25,185 nucleotides of DNA, taken from positions 1 through 25,185 of the IMG/VR virus record IMGVR_UViG_3300048583_000051; one strand, given 5' to 3'. The stretch comes from a virus. A program made the translations under genes and the position numbers. Below the pieces are notes generated by a model. That model saw nothing but the letters and a program-made list of their open reading frames with translations. It made no database searches and had not been told where the DNA came from. Shown here in pieces: positions 16,842 to 23,700 of the stretch (positions within the stretch are counted from its first letter, which is position 1; every line of letters begins with the position of its first letter).

Positions 16842-17438
16842 CTACGTCCAGAGATAGTGACGAATAGAAATGAGTTTCTTCAGGTTCTCCGTATCGGTAT
16901 CTTCTAGCTGTTTGTCAAGCTCCTCGACCACCGACCACAGAGTATAGTCATTGTTATTGTGACGTTGTGCATCCACCGCTTCACCCGAAACCACACCGAT
17001 GGCAGCTAGCCGTGCAGGCCGCTCTGTTGTCCACCAAATATAGAGATCGTGTGCTAAGATATTTGCTTCCGCGTGAGATTGAACTGGACCGAACTCATCA
17101 AACTCCCGCAGCCAGTCCATATGATCCGCTATAAAACGATCATATACGAACCGGCGATTAAATAGGAATAGACGAATACGCTCTAGCCGTGATAACGACT
17201 TCCACCAACGCTTCGCATTATTGTGTGGTAGAACAGGATCAAAATGATTTCGACTGTCGAACTCTGCTGCGCCGATCTCATAGATCATGTAATCCTCAAG
17301 CAAACTAAACATTGCGTGAAGTATACGCTCATCGACTTCGTAATATGTTCCCTTACGGAGTCTCCGTAGTTTCACCAAATGTGGCTGCTCTACGAACCGA
17401 TTGAGACACCAATAATATGCGTTGACGATTGCCTTCAT
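16842..17438 (-). CDS. Unknown conserved-type phage protein, 198 residues
   Basis: No function is recognised. The protein is rich in Trp, Tyr, His and charged residues and largely helical: YYEVDERILHAMFSLLEDYMIYEIG (about 32-56), NNAKRWWKSLSRLERIRLFLFNRRF, and a C-terminal EELDKQLEDTDTENLKKLISIRHYLW. This pattern recurs in large myovirus genomes as a hypothetical protein. It follows the 58-residue CxxC gene after 3 nt in the operon behind the sigma-70 promoter at 18336-18364. No signal peptide or membrane segment. The several Glu/His pairs could bind metal, but that is speculation. Confidence 0.82.
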   Translation of the reverse strand: MKAIVNAYYWCLNRFVEQPHLVKLRRLRKGTYYEVDERILHAMFSLLEDYMIYEIGAAEFDSRNHFDPVLPHNNAKRWWKSLSRLERIRLFLFNRRFVYDRFIADHMDWLREFDEFGPVQSHAEANILAHDLYIWWTTERPARLAAIGVVSGEAVDAQRHNNNDYTLWSVVEELDKQLEDTDTENLKKLISIRHYLWT

Positions 17439-17441
17439 ATC

Positions 17442-17618
17442 CTAGTCCTGTAGTAGTTTGCGTGCTAGCTCGAGAACATGTTTGACTTGTTGCATCGTGA
17501 CTTTGGTGGGGTTCTTTTGCATATACATCCCCCAACAGAAAATACACTCAGACCGGGGTGGGTGAATAGCCTTGTAGGTCTTATGCTTAAGACACTTGAT
17601 TTCCGGTAGCGGTGTCAT
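17442..17618 (-). CDS. Small CxxC protein, 58 residues
   Basis: ATG at 17618 overlaps the stop of the HD gene by 4 nt (ATGA), and the frame is open to TAG at 17442. The protein starts MTPLPEIKCLKHKTYKAIHP, has C9, then SECIFCWGMYM with C25-x-x-C28, and ends in a helix (QQVKHVLELARKLLQD). The cysteines and H12/H19 could bind zinc, although a second CxxC is absent. Its support as a real gene is the coupled start, the dense packing and the 3-nt gap to the next gene. Probably a small regulatory or DNA/RNA-binding protein; not shown. Confidence 0.75.
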   Translation of the reverse strand: MTPLPEIKCLKHKTYKAIHPPRSECIFCWGMYMQKNPTKVTMQQVKHVLELARKLLQD

Positions 17619-18286
17619 CGGGTAAACTTCTGTCTCACTGGATCATTCTCAATCGAAGCCGCCATATGATCGGCCCAGTGCATAATCTTATGGAGATTGG
17701 TGCGCATTGGGAAATACCCAGCGCCATACTGCTTCAGATAGGCCTCGTTGGCCTTATCGTAGAGTCCATCGGTGAGCTTGAGTGCAAGATACTCGTTCTG
17801 AGTGAGCTTGACGCCATACTGCTGGAGGAGGAAGATGGTGCGGTCATTGACCGTCATATACTGCGCATCTTCGTTGTGCTTGTAGGCTTCGTTCTTGTTC
17901 TTACGGTGCCAATCGCTGTCCTGAATGACGTAGTAAGGATCGTCAAGCGTGCCCAGCTTACCTAGATCATGGTGTAGTGCGGTGAACACCAGTTCTTCCT
18001 TGGTGAAATCGATGACGCCACCTTGGTTCTTATAGAGCTTAGCCATCTCCAATGCGCAATCAAGCACGTTGAAGATGTGGTCAAGATACCCACCTTCATA
18101 GGCGTTGTGGTAATGCACTCGTCCACTGGCCGGAGCTTCCTTGATACGTTCAGCGAAATCTTCGTAGAGCTTTAGGAGGGAGCGGGTTCGTTCACTATCA
18201 TCACCAAAGTTTGCCTTGATGGTAGCGACGAGCTTGTCATACTGTTCGTCAGTATGGCTGAGATTGACAAGAGTGGAAAATCCCAT
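17615..18286 (-). CDS. HD-domain phosphohydrolase
   Basis: The 223-residue protein has the HD-superfamily metal pattern: H58 and H60, H70 in YLDHIFNVL, HHDLGKLG with H106-D107, and D206 in WADHMAA. HD enzymes hydrolyse phosphomonoesters or phosphodiesters of nucleotides (dNTPs, cyclic nucleotides, alarmones) using one or two metals. The substrate cannot be read from the sequence. It is the first gene behind a perfect TTGACA/TATACT promoter with a dyad and leads an operon with the CxxC protein and the 198-residue gene. It is probably expressed early by host polymerase, judging by the promoter. It lacks the layout of dNTPase or SpoT proteins. Confidence 0.85.
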   Translation of the reverse strand: MGFSTLVNLSHTDEQYDKLVATIKANFGDDSERTRSLLKLYEDFAERIKEAPASGRVHYHNAYEGGYLDHIFNVLDCALEMAKLYKNQGGVIDFTKEELVFTALHHDLGKLGTLDDPYYVIQDSDWHRKNKNEAYKHNEDAQYMTVNDRTIFLLQQYGVKLTQNEYLALKLTDGLYDKANEAYLKQYGAGYFPMRTNLHKIMHWADHMAASIENDPVRQKFTR

Positions 18287-18317
18287 GATTGTAACCCTTT
18301 AGATTGGAGGAAAAGAT

Positions 18318-18354
18318 GTCCGACTAACTGTATTGAGTATACAACTAGTCGGAC
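18318..18354. promoter_or_regulatory. 9-bp dyad flanking the -10 region (possible operator)
   Basis: GTCCGACTA (18318-18326) and TAGTCGGAC (18346-18354) are exact inverted repeats, centred near 18336 with a 19-bp spacer. They bracket the -10 box of the sigma-70 promoter, and the upstream arm lies within the -35/-10 spacer. This looks like an operator for a dimeric repressor or a 5' hairpin that protects the mRNA. Confidence 0.55.
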
Positions 18355-18364
18355 GGATTGTCAA
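18336..18364 (-). promoter_or_regulatory. Consensus sigma-70 promoter for the HD operon
   Basis: On the minus strand TTGACA (18364-18359) is separated by exactly 17 nt from TATACT (18341-18336). The -35 is perfect and the -10 matches 5 of 6, with ideal spacing. The start would be near 18328-18330, about 42 nt before the ATG at 18286. It reads with host sigma-70, so it does not need the phage late sigma. Confidence 0.85.
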
Positions 18365-18909
18365 GAGGGCATCAGTCCAAGCATGGCTCGATACTTCGAA
18401 CCCTGCTTTGACCATATCTCGAAAATGGTAGGAGTGGTCGGCTTCTTTGATAGCACCATTGGGATACCAAGCTTCTCCAAGTCCTTGAGAAGATAGTCGG
18501 CCTTTTTGTTGTTACATGTCGAGCACGCAGTGACGACATTCTCCCACAAGTCCCGGCCGCCTCGAGCCTGCGGCAGCACGTGGTCACGGGTCAGGAACTC
18601 AGAGTCGCGAAGATCAGACCGATGACGCTGGCAGTATTGACAGGTGTAGCGGTCACGCACGAATAGATTGCGCTGCGTGAGCTGAGCTGGAACGCGGAAT
18701 GTTGGACGCGCCTTGACCATGTTCTTAAGAACGACTTGAATAGGAATGTCATGCTCATGATGAGCACTTCGGATTTTCTGTGTTGGGTGCGACTCAATCA
18801 GCGTTGCCTTTTCCTCAAATACGAGGATAAGACCACGGCGGGCTGACACTACGGCCAGCGGCTCGTAGGTCGCATTGAGCACTACACAACGAATGTGGTC
18901 GATTACCAT
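18361..18909 (-). CDS. HNH endonuclease
   Basis: The 182-residue protein has an N-terminal RCVVLNATYEPLAVVSARRGLIL strand-helix typical of one HNH subfamily. The HNH core follows: C90-Q-Y-C93, LTRDHVLPQARGG with D109-H110, N124, and C129-x-x-C132. The four cysteines bind structural zinc, and the His/Asn residues are the nicking active site. Such proteins may be free-standing homing nucleases, packaging-associated nicking enzymes or host-directed nucleases; which one is not clear. The start ATG has no strong ribosome site, but the stop of the previous gene is 6 nt away. The 3' end abuts the -35 box of the HD promoter. Confidence 0.88.
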   Translation of the reverse strand: MVIDHIRCVVLNATYEPLAVVSARRGLILVFEEKATLIESHPTQKIRSAHHEHDIPIQVVLKNMVKARPTFRVPAQLTQRNLFVRDRYTCQYCQRHRSDLRDSEFLTRDHVLPQARGGRDLWENVVTACSTCNNKKADYLLKDLEKLGIPMVLSKKPTTPTIFEIWSKQGSKYRAMLGLMPS

Positions 18910-18915
18910 AAGAGA

Positions 18916-19389
18916 TTACTTTGATGACTCGTCAATAACAGTGTTGACTTTGTGTTTCTTAAGAAGGGACGATGCCTTATTGGCTAGTTCATATTCTTCG
19001 GTCTTGGTAAACCATGCAATCATTTGCTTCAATGACGCTTCGAAATCCTTGCGATACATTCCAGCTACGTGCGCAGTATTTCCAAGTCGGAAGAACTTGA
19101 TATACTCGGTGTTATCTCGTATACCGGCGGCCATCTTCTGCATCATGAACTGATATACAACGGAACGATGCCGCTTGTATAGCTCATTGAATGTGTGAAT
19201 AGACGAGGTTGGTAGTTTAAGAAGTTTAGTGTCAGGAACGATTACGGTTGGTTGTTCTGCCGGATCGTTTTTTCGATTTTTTACCAGTGGCATTACGTCT
19301 ACTATGCGCACCGGTTGATTTGGGAGACTTTCTTTTTTTGGAGGCGTCTTTTGAAACTTCTCCATTATCCACTTGAACCAGCTCTTCAT
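18916..19389 (-). CDS. Unknown protein, 157 residues, overlapping the zinc-finger gene
   Basis: I chose the ATG at 19389 (MKSWFKWIMEKF) because AAGGAG lies 6-7 nt upstream. The first 60 residues are Lys/Pro-rich and probably disordered. The C-terminal part (about 70-157) is helical (FNELYKRHRSVVYQFMMQKM, LKQMIAWFTKTEEYELANKASSLLKKHK). No family is recognised. The first 158 nt overlap the end of the preceding gene in another frame, which is unusually long. The C-terminal helical part does not overlap and is better supported as coding. Confidence 0.78.
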   Translation of the reverse strand: MKSWFKWIMEKFQKTPPKKESLPNQPVRIVDVMPLVKNRKNDPAEQPTVIVPDTKLLKLPTSSIHTFNELYKRHRSVVYQFMMQKMAAGIRDNTEYIKFFRLGNTAHVAGMYRKDFEASLKQMIAWFTKTEEYELANKASSLLKKHKVNTVIDESSK

Positions 19390-19699
19390 CTGAAATCTCC
19401 TTACCCCGGCTATATGTTTTGCCGTCTGGAGCAACGAAACGACTTTTTAACTGCCATCCCTTCGGCCACCCTGCCTCGACCGTCTTTTCAGATCGAGCTT
19501 TAGTTAGTATCTCGGGCGGCTCGACCTGTCGCTGTACGCATCGAGAGCATGTTACTCTCACAACATCGGCTGGGAGATTTGCAACCCACTCCCCACAAAC
19601 AGCACATTGAAGATCGATGTTACCACAATCTTTCAACTCACGCTGACGTTCAATCTGCTTTTTTGTAGGCTTTATGCGCTTTAAAGTAGATATAGTCAT
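19232..19699 (-). CDS. Zinc-finger protein with basic C-terminal tail
   Basis: The 155-residue protein has two CxxC pairs, C32-A-V-C35 and C51-S-R-C54, separated by 15 residues. This is a zinc-ribbon type finger common in small phage regulators. An early Lys-rich helix precedes it and a mixed segment with APDGKTYSRGKEISDEELVQV follows. The tail (about 108-155) is a Lys/Arg/Ser run, which would bind nucleic acid or could be read-over sequence in a region shared with the next gene. The ATG at 19699 has no clear ribosome site and overlaps the preceding gene by 50 nt, which suggests coupling. The tail is the less secure part. Confidence 0.72.
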   Translation of the reverse strand: MTISTLKRIKPTKKQIERQRELKDCGNIDLQCAVCGEWVANLPADVVRVTCSRCVQRQVEPPEILTKARSEKTVEAGWPKGWQLKSRFVAPDGKTYSRGKEISDEELVQVDNGEVSKDASKKRKSPKSTGAHSRRNATGKKSKKRSGRTTNRNRS

Positions 19700-19895
19700 T
19701 AAACGCTATCAATCGAACTTTCTTTTGATTGGCCTGTTCATTCAGGCGATCAATCATCCATAAATATTCGGTTGGTAGCTCTTTCTTAAAAGAGTTGACC
19801 CGAGCAACTACAGCAAGCAAATCGCCGAGTGACTTGGATCGGTCAACATCACGCGTGAGATATGAGTATTGTGCTGTTAGTTCTTCGTGACTCAT
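19650..19895 (-). CDS. Small unknown protein, 81 residues
   Basis: I chose the ATG at 19895 (MSHEELTAQY) because GGAG lies 6 nt upstream. The longer frame begins with TTG. The protein is polar and predicted helical, ending in Lys-rich sequence. No family is recognised. It is the first gene downstream of the tmRNA in transcription order, with 54 nt between its ATG and the mature tmRNA end. It overlaps the zinc-finger gene by 50 nt. Confidence 0.72.
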   Translation of the reverse strand: MSHEELTAQYSYLTRDVDRSKSLGDLLAVVARVNSFKKELPTEYLWMIDRLNEQANQKKVRLIAFNDYIYFKAHKAYKKAD

Positions 19896-19949
19896 ATCAC
19901 GCTCCAATAATCTATAACAGATTACTCCTTGACTGTTGACATAACAAAG

Positions 19950-20285
19950 TGGACATGGCGGGAGTCGAACCCGCGTCCATGACGCAATACTAACAGGTGT
20001 TTCTACGTGCGTAGCCGAGTTTTGTTCTTAATCGTGGATGGGACACCCGGCAGACCCATACACAACCTAGTCACTTACTCAGAGTTATCGTGCGTGACCT
20101 TCCGATAGTCTGACCTATTTGGACTCGACTTACCGATAATAGGTGTTTCGGTAAGGAGCTAGCTTACGCAGCTAGAGCGAGTTGTTCAGTGCCAGATATT
20201 GTTTGGCTTGGATTTTTAGGGACAATCCAATATCCCTGCACGCTTCATTCTGTTTTTTCGCTCATGTCGAAACCATGACATGCCC
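19950..20285 (-). ncRNA. ssrA: Transfer-messenger RNA (tmRNA)
   Basis: The tRNA-like ends are clear. GGGCATG (20285-20279) pairs with CATGTCC (19957-19951) as a 7-bp acceptor stem with one G-U pair, followed by discriminator A. The T arm GGACGCGGGTTCGACTCCCGCCATGTCC is at the 3' end, written here only as a feature of positions 19951-19978. No CCA is encoded. The 5' end continues with GGTTTCGACATGAGC, the usual D-like loop. The tag frame ends ISGTEQLALAA then TAA (stop 20166-20164), and LALAA is the classic tail recognised by ClpXP-type proteases. The resume codon is uncertain (AGC at 20208 would give SQTISGTEQLALAA). tmRNA frees stalled ribosomes with SmpB; no smpB is in this window. The length, 336 nt, is normal. 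Confidence 0.93.
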
Positions 20286-20296
20286 AGATACCTCTA

Positions 20297-20325
20297 AATC
20301 TACCCGCCCATGATGTAACATTCAA
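20297..20325 (-). promoter_or_regulatory. Possible sigma-70 promoter for the tmRNA
   Basis: Minus strand TTGAAT (20325-20320), 17 nt, TAGATT (20302-20297). Each box matches 4 of 6 consensus bases and the mature RNA start lies 12 nt downstream of the -10. The spacer overlaps a GC-rich hairpin, so the call is tentative. Confidence 0.35.
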
Positions 20326-20332
20326 GGGCGGG
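20303..20332. terminator. GC-rich hairpin between the protease gene and the tmRNA
   Basis: CCCGCCC (20303-20309) and GGGCGGG (20326-20332) form a 7-bp all-GC stem with a 16-nt loop, located 15 nt after the protease gene stop and 18 nt before the tmRNA 5' end. No T run follows on the minus strand. It may stop transcription weakly or mark the tmRNA 5' processing site. Confidence 0.45.
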
Positions 20333-20347
20333 GTTCGTAACAAATGT

Positions 20348-21454
20348 TTACAACTTAAATATAACCTTGGCGAGCCAACCAATGAGCAATAATAGGACGG
20401 CTACAATACCCCCAATAACTAATCCATGATTGTCAGGCGAACCGACAGGCGGCTCAGCGGGTGGTTCTACCGGGGGTGCGACCGGGCTGTAGAGGTCTAC
20501 GCCTAGGAGGTTAGCGACTTCGGTGGCGTGATTGCAGACAGTGAACGATCCATCGTCATTTCCTGCGAACAATAGAGCAACCCAATGTAGCTTGCCGTTC
20601 TCCTCAATCCAGACGCCGGAACCAGAGTCGCCGCCTTGAGAGAAGGCAGTGGTGGACTCTACAATGATCTGATCTTCGAATAGAACTCCACCTTGGTCAT
20701 ACCCGATTAACAGACTAGCTGCGGTGTCGGTAATGGTTCCGCGGGTGACGCCGGTAGTGCGGCCCGACTTGACCACGGACTGACCTTCCAGCGCTGGAAC
20801 GATGCTGGTTGGGGTTCCATCTACATTCAATACATCCGGAATATCGGTGGTTCCATTAGCGGATCGAAGAGCGCAATCAACCTTATTAGCGACATCCTCT
20901 GAAATGGTCATTGGAACAAATCTAAGCAGAGTTCCGATAGCTTCGGTGCCGTTGTCGTAGGGGCCCGGCTGAAGAATTGCGTCATTGATATTTGCACGGT
21001 TCTCGTCAGCGTAGACATGGTTATTGCTGACACGAGCAAGTAGTCCACCGATCCGTTGCTTCACAAGTGGGCCGGCGGTTCCCGCAGTAATCTGGTAGTG
21101 CCCTTCCGATACTCCGGTTGGAACTGGGCGAACCTTCTGCTGATGCTGATATGGGGTATCGGCCGCACTAGCTTTTGGGAGCGTGTTCAACGCTCTGATC
21201 TTTCCCACTTCCTTTACATCTATTTCATCGGGAGTAAGACCACCCATGACCACAGCATTTTTGTTGATGACCTTATCGGCCGCAAGTGCTTGCGTCGATA
21301 CTTTCTTTTCAACATATACGGTAATGGCTTTCTTTCCGGTCTTTTTACCGTTAGATACCTTTTCAGAAATACCAACGCCCACGACGCCAGGAAAGTTCTT
21401 GAAGATATACTCTTGCTTTTCTTTCTTCAGTTTCAAAAGGCGTGGATCATTCAT
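20348..21454 (-). CDS. Membrane-anchored trypsin-like serine protease (NAL1-like)
   Basis: The 368 residues start with an N-terminal domain common to bacterial NAL1-like proteins (PGVVGVGISEKVSNGK, ITVYVEKKV, GGLTPDEIDV). The protease domain spans about 125-320, with H146 in VSNNHVYADENRA, D193 in NKVDCAL, and S277 in the GGDSGS motif. KSGRTTGVTRG and FSQGGDSGSGVW are family hallmarks. The catalytic triad is therefore complete. A Pro/Glu-rich linker (about 323-340) leads to one C-terminal membrane span (about 345-364), with a short basic end. The protease would probably sit on the membrane, tethered at its C-terminus. There is no signal peptide, so which side it faces is unclear. AAGGAG lies 7 nt before the ATG. 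The tmRNA follows directly. Confidence 0.9.
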   Translation of the reverse strand: MNDPRLLKLKKEKQEYIFKNFPGVVGVGISEKVSNGKKTGKKAITVYVEKKVSTQALAADKVINKNAVVMGGLTPDEIDVKEVGKIRALNTLPKASAADTPYQHQQKVRPVPTGVSEGHYQITAGTAGPLVKQRIGGLLARVSNNHVYADENRANINDAILQPGPYDNGTEAIGTLLRFVPMTISEDVANKVDCALRSANGTTDIPDVLNVDGTPTSIVPALEGQSVVKSGRTTGVTRGTITDTAASLLIGYDQGGVLFEDQIIVESTTAFSQGGDSGSGVWIEENGKLHWVALLFAGNDDGSFTVCNHATEVANLLGVDLYSPVAPPVEPPAEPPVGSPDNHGLVIGGIVAVLLLLIGWLAKVIFKL

Positions 21455-21465
21455 CGGCGTGCTCC

Positions 21466-21858
21466 TTAACGGGTTTCAATAAGTGTTGTTGCGACCAACT
21501 CGTTTACTGCATCAACGATCTTCTTACGAGTTCGGCCCATTTCAAACTTCAATCGACGTTCCATAGCCCAATAGTTGTCAACGATCTCATCTATCGTCAT
21601 CCACTTTGATGATGACACGCTGCGCATGATATCACCATACTTGGCTGACATATCGTGGAACATGCCACGGGATATTTCCGACCGCACCAACCCGTTTCGA
21701 TAGACATTCAATCGATACTTTTGGATAGCGGGTTTTGCTGGCGGAGGTGCCGGAACAACCGGCGCCGGGGCAGACTTTTTCTCTGCCACCGGCGGTTTGT
21801 TGTCGTTCACTGGAACCGTTGAAGCAACTTCAGGTGTATCCTGTTTTTCAATAGTCAT
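21466..21858 (-). CDS. Unknown protein with Pro/Ala-rich N-terminus
   Basis: The 130 residues have a disordered N-terminal half (residues 1-45, Pro/Ala/Lys-rich) and a mixed C-terminal half with YRLNVYRNGLVRSEISRGMF and a helical segment WMTIDEIVDNYWAMERRLKFEMGRTRKKIVDAV. The second half could be a winged-helix or similar DNA-binding fold, but I do not recognise the family. It sits between the glycosyltransferase (3 nt before) and the protease (11 nt after), so it is part of the same operon. Confidence 0.75.
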   Translation of the reverse strand: MTIEKQDTPEVASTVPVNDNKPPVAEKKSAPAPVVPAPPPAKPAIQKYRLNVYRNGLVRSEISRGMFHDMSAKYGDIMRSVSSSKWMTIDEIVDNYWAMERRLKFEMGRTRKKIVDAVNELVATTLIETR

Positions 21859-21861
21859 AGT

Positions 21862-23088
21862 TTACCTTTTATCGGACCCTTTTCCGGGTGTAAACTCCTT
21901 CACCCATATTTCTTCCGACTCGTTAACATATTTCATCAATGCTTTGCGTTGACGCTCGAGCCATACCCAATGACGATCATACTTCATCACACGATCCATA
22001 GCATCAACGATGCTCTCAAGGATCGTCGGCTCGGCACAGAAGAAGTCCGGCATCCAATCAACTTCCTTGGATGTAACAATCGGTGTATCTTCGCTCACGA
22101 AATCAGCGGACACGATGTTAAAAGTTTCAGACATGCTGACCTGAAGGCCAAAGTCCATCGATCCAACCAACTCCAAGAATGCGTCTCGCTCGAGCCACGG
22201 ATGTTCAACAAGCTCGTGCTTACCAGCAAGCGGTTCAAACATCTCACGAAGATTGCGAAGAACGGTGTCTCCACGGCCTTCAACTCGTTCCGCATTAATG
22301 TGGAAACGAAGCTTGAGCTTCTTGCGCTCACAGAACTCAATTGCAGCAGCTGCTTGCATCAAGTGATTCTTCATCGGACGAACAGCACCGAAACAACCGA
22401 TGTCGATAACATCACCCGGCTTCCAAGTTGGTGACGGGGTAGCCTTTGACTTGACCGGATAGTAGTTGGGCAAGTAAATGAGCTTGTTGACCAGTGAAGG
22501 ACTGATGGCCTTCATGTACTGCATAAAGTTCTTTTGAGTTTCCCAAGAGTTGAACGACACAAATACATTCGGTTGCACGATGTATTCATTGATCCATTCC
22601 ATTGCAATACCTTCATTGGCTAAGAACGGGATTTCGCTGTGTAGACGAATGATCCACTTGACGTTCGGGTGGAGCTGACGTAACACCTCAAACTTACTTG
22701 GAACAACCCACAATGCTTCGATCACAACTACATCAGGCCGGTATTCGGTTACTGCACGATCAATATCATTGTTATCTACTACTTGGACTGTCTTGCTTTC
22801 AAATCCGTTCTTTACGAGCATGTCGCACACATAGGTGGCGGAGTTCTTAAGACCGGATGATTTTAGTTCCTTACCATATGCGCCATAGAGATGACGCAAC
22901 TTGAGAATAAAGAGAATACGGGGCTTTGGTGGAGCCGGCGGCTTGGGTGGTTTTCCCGGCGGAGTTACAGGCGGCTTACCATTGTTACCGTTTCCATTCC
23001 CGTTGTTGCCATTATTGCCGTTTCCATTGCCGTTGTTGCCATCGTTCCCGTTGTTACCGTTATTCTTATTATCTGCGGGTTTTTTCAT
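21862..23088 (-). CDS. Glycosyltransferase (GT-B/GT4-like) with Asn-Gly repeat N-terminal tail
   Basis: The first 37 residues are an Asn/Gly repeat (NNGNNGNGNG type) and the next 20 are Pro/Lys-rich, forming a long flexible tether. The enzyme part starts near residue 57 with RILFILKLRHLYGAYGKEL. It shows the GT-B layout: VVIEALWVVPSKFEVL, a second Rossmann-like half starting DVIDIGCFGAVRPMKNHLMQ (donor-binding loop), LRFHINAERVEG, and a Glu in SMSETFNIVSADFVSEDTPIV, the family's usual E-x7-E-like region. It would use a nucleotide sugar; the acceptor is unknown. The start ATG lacks a strong ribosome site (GTGAGC 4 nt upstream). Together with the GT2 gene, the phage has two transferases. Confidence 0.88.
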   Translation of the reverse strand: MKKPADNKNNGNNGNDGNNGNGNGNNGNNGNGNGNNGKPPVTPPGKPPKPPAPPKPRILFILKLRHLYGAYGKELKSSGLKNSATYVCDMLVKNGFESKTVQVVDNNDIDRAVTEYRPDVVVIEALWVVPSKFEVLRQLHPNVKWIIRLHSEIPFLANEGIAMEWINEYIVQPNVFVSFNSWETQKNFMQYMKAISPSLVNKLIYLPNYYPVKSKATPSPTWKPGDVIDIGCFGAVRPMKNHLMQAAAAIEFCERKKLKLRFHINAERVEGRGDTVLRNLREMFEPLAGKHELVEHPWLERDAFLELVGSMDFGLQVSMSETFNIVSADFVSEDTPIVTSKEVDWMPDFFCAEPTILESIVDAMDRVMKYDRHWVWLERQRKALMKYVNESEEIWVKEFTPGKGSDKR

Positions 23089-23190
23089 GTATGCTCACTA
23101 TAAAGCGAAGTGTGTACATAACCTTGATAAGAATAGCTTCGCTCAAACCATAAATAGTTTACTTCACTCCTCTTAATGATCCAGCGACAC

Positions 23191-23592
23191 TCATTTTCTT
23201 CGTCGCCGAGGAACAATCCCTACCGACTTTTTGATACTGCTCTTTAGATTATTAATGCGTTTTTCTATTGGTAAGTCTTGATTATATGGAGAAGGTTGAC
23301 CGATAGAGGCCATCAAGCGGCCGTGCTCATCCTGTAGCTGGACGATCTTCTTAATGTCCATATCTACCTTGGTCATTAGTGACTTCTTTTCTGCTCGGCG
23401 AATATCGCCATTTCCGTATGCGGGCGGACCAGGCGGATTTTTACGAAACATATTTAAGTCATCATAACGCTTCAAGTTAGAGGAAATGGACTTATGAATG
23501 GCCTCCATCTGCTTTTTCAAGGCGGCTGCCTTTTGAAACACCGCCTCGCTTCCATCATCGGATTTAAATAGACTACCAAGTTTAATAGGCAT
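23191..23592 (-). CDS. Unknown coiled-coil protein with basic C-terminus
   Basis: I chose the ATG at 23592 (MPIKLGSLFKSDD, 133 residues) because GGAG lies 6 nt upstream. The longer frame reads through the end of the tRNA gene and is not real. Residues about 20-50 and 70-100 look like a helical hairpin. The C-terminus is Lys/Arg-rich (KKSVGIVPRRRRK), which suggests nucleic acid or membrane lipid binding. No family is recognised. The gene is 24 nt from the tRNA-Ser. Confidence 0.78.
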   Translation of the reverse strand: MPIKLGSLFKSDDGSEAVFQKAAALKKQMEAIHKSISSNLKRYDDLNMFRKNPPGPPAYGNGDIRRAEKKSLMTKVDMDIKKIVQLQDEHGRLMASIGQPSPYNQDLPIEKRINNLKSSIKKSVGIVPRRRRK

Positions 23593-23616
23593 TAAATACT
23601 CCAATAATTTGAATAA

Positions 23617-23700
23617 CGGAAGCCACGGGAGTCGAACCCGCAACCCACTTGCGTGGGCGCCTCGTTTCCAGCGAGGTTCCTAGCCATTCGGATAGCTTCC
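23617..23700 (-). tRNA. tRNA-Ser (anticodon GGA)
   Basis: On the minus strand the acceptor GGAAGCT pairs with GGCTTCC (one G-U). The anticodon stem CCTCG/CGAGG encloses loop CTGGAAA, anticodon GGA (Ser, codons UCC/UCU). A long variable arm with CCCAC-GCAA-GTGGG and a T arm with GGGTTCGACTCCC complete the class II shape. The 5' end abuts the stop codon of the neighbouring gene (TAA at 23703-23701). Discriminator is G; no CCA is encoded. Confidence 0.92.

Noticed and set aside
17353-17547. 64-residue frame overlapping the CxxC gene
   Set aside because: It overlaps both the 58-residue gene and the 198-residue gene and has no coupling or domain; the CxxC frame fits the context better.
20164-20204. 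Alternative tmRNA tag starting with GCC and ending NNSL
   Set aside because: The spacing from the A-rich stretch fits a resume codon, but the other frame ends LALAA-TAA, the known degron type, so I prefer that.
22985-23080. Short tandem repeats that look like a repeat array
   Set aside because: They are in-frame Asn/Gly codon repeats inside the glycosyltransferase gene, with no spacers, so not a CRISPR array.
23593-23643. Longer start of the 133-residue gene giving an MRVRLPW beginning
   Set aside because: The extra residues translate the 3' end of the tRNA-Ser gene; GGAG lies before the ATG at 23592.
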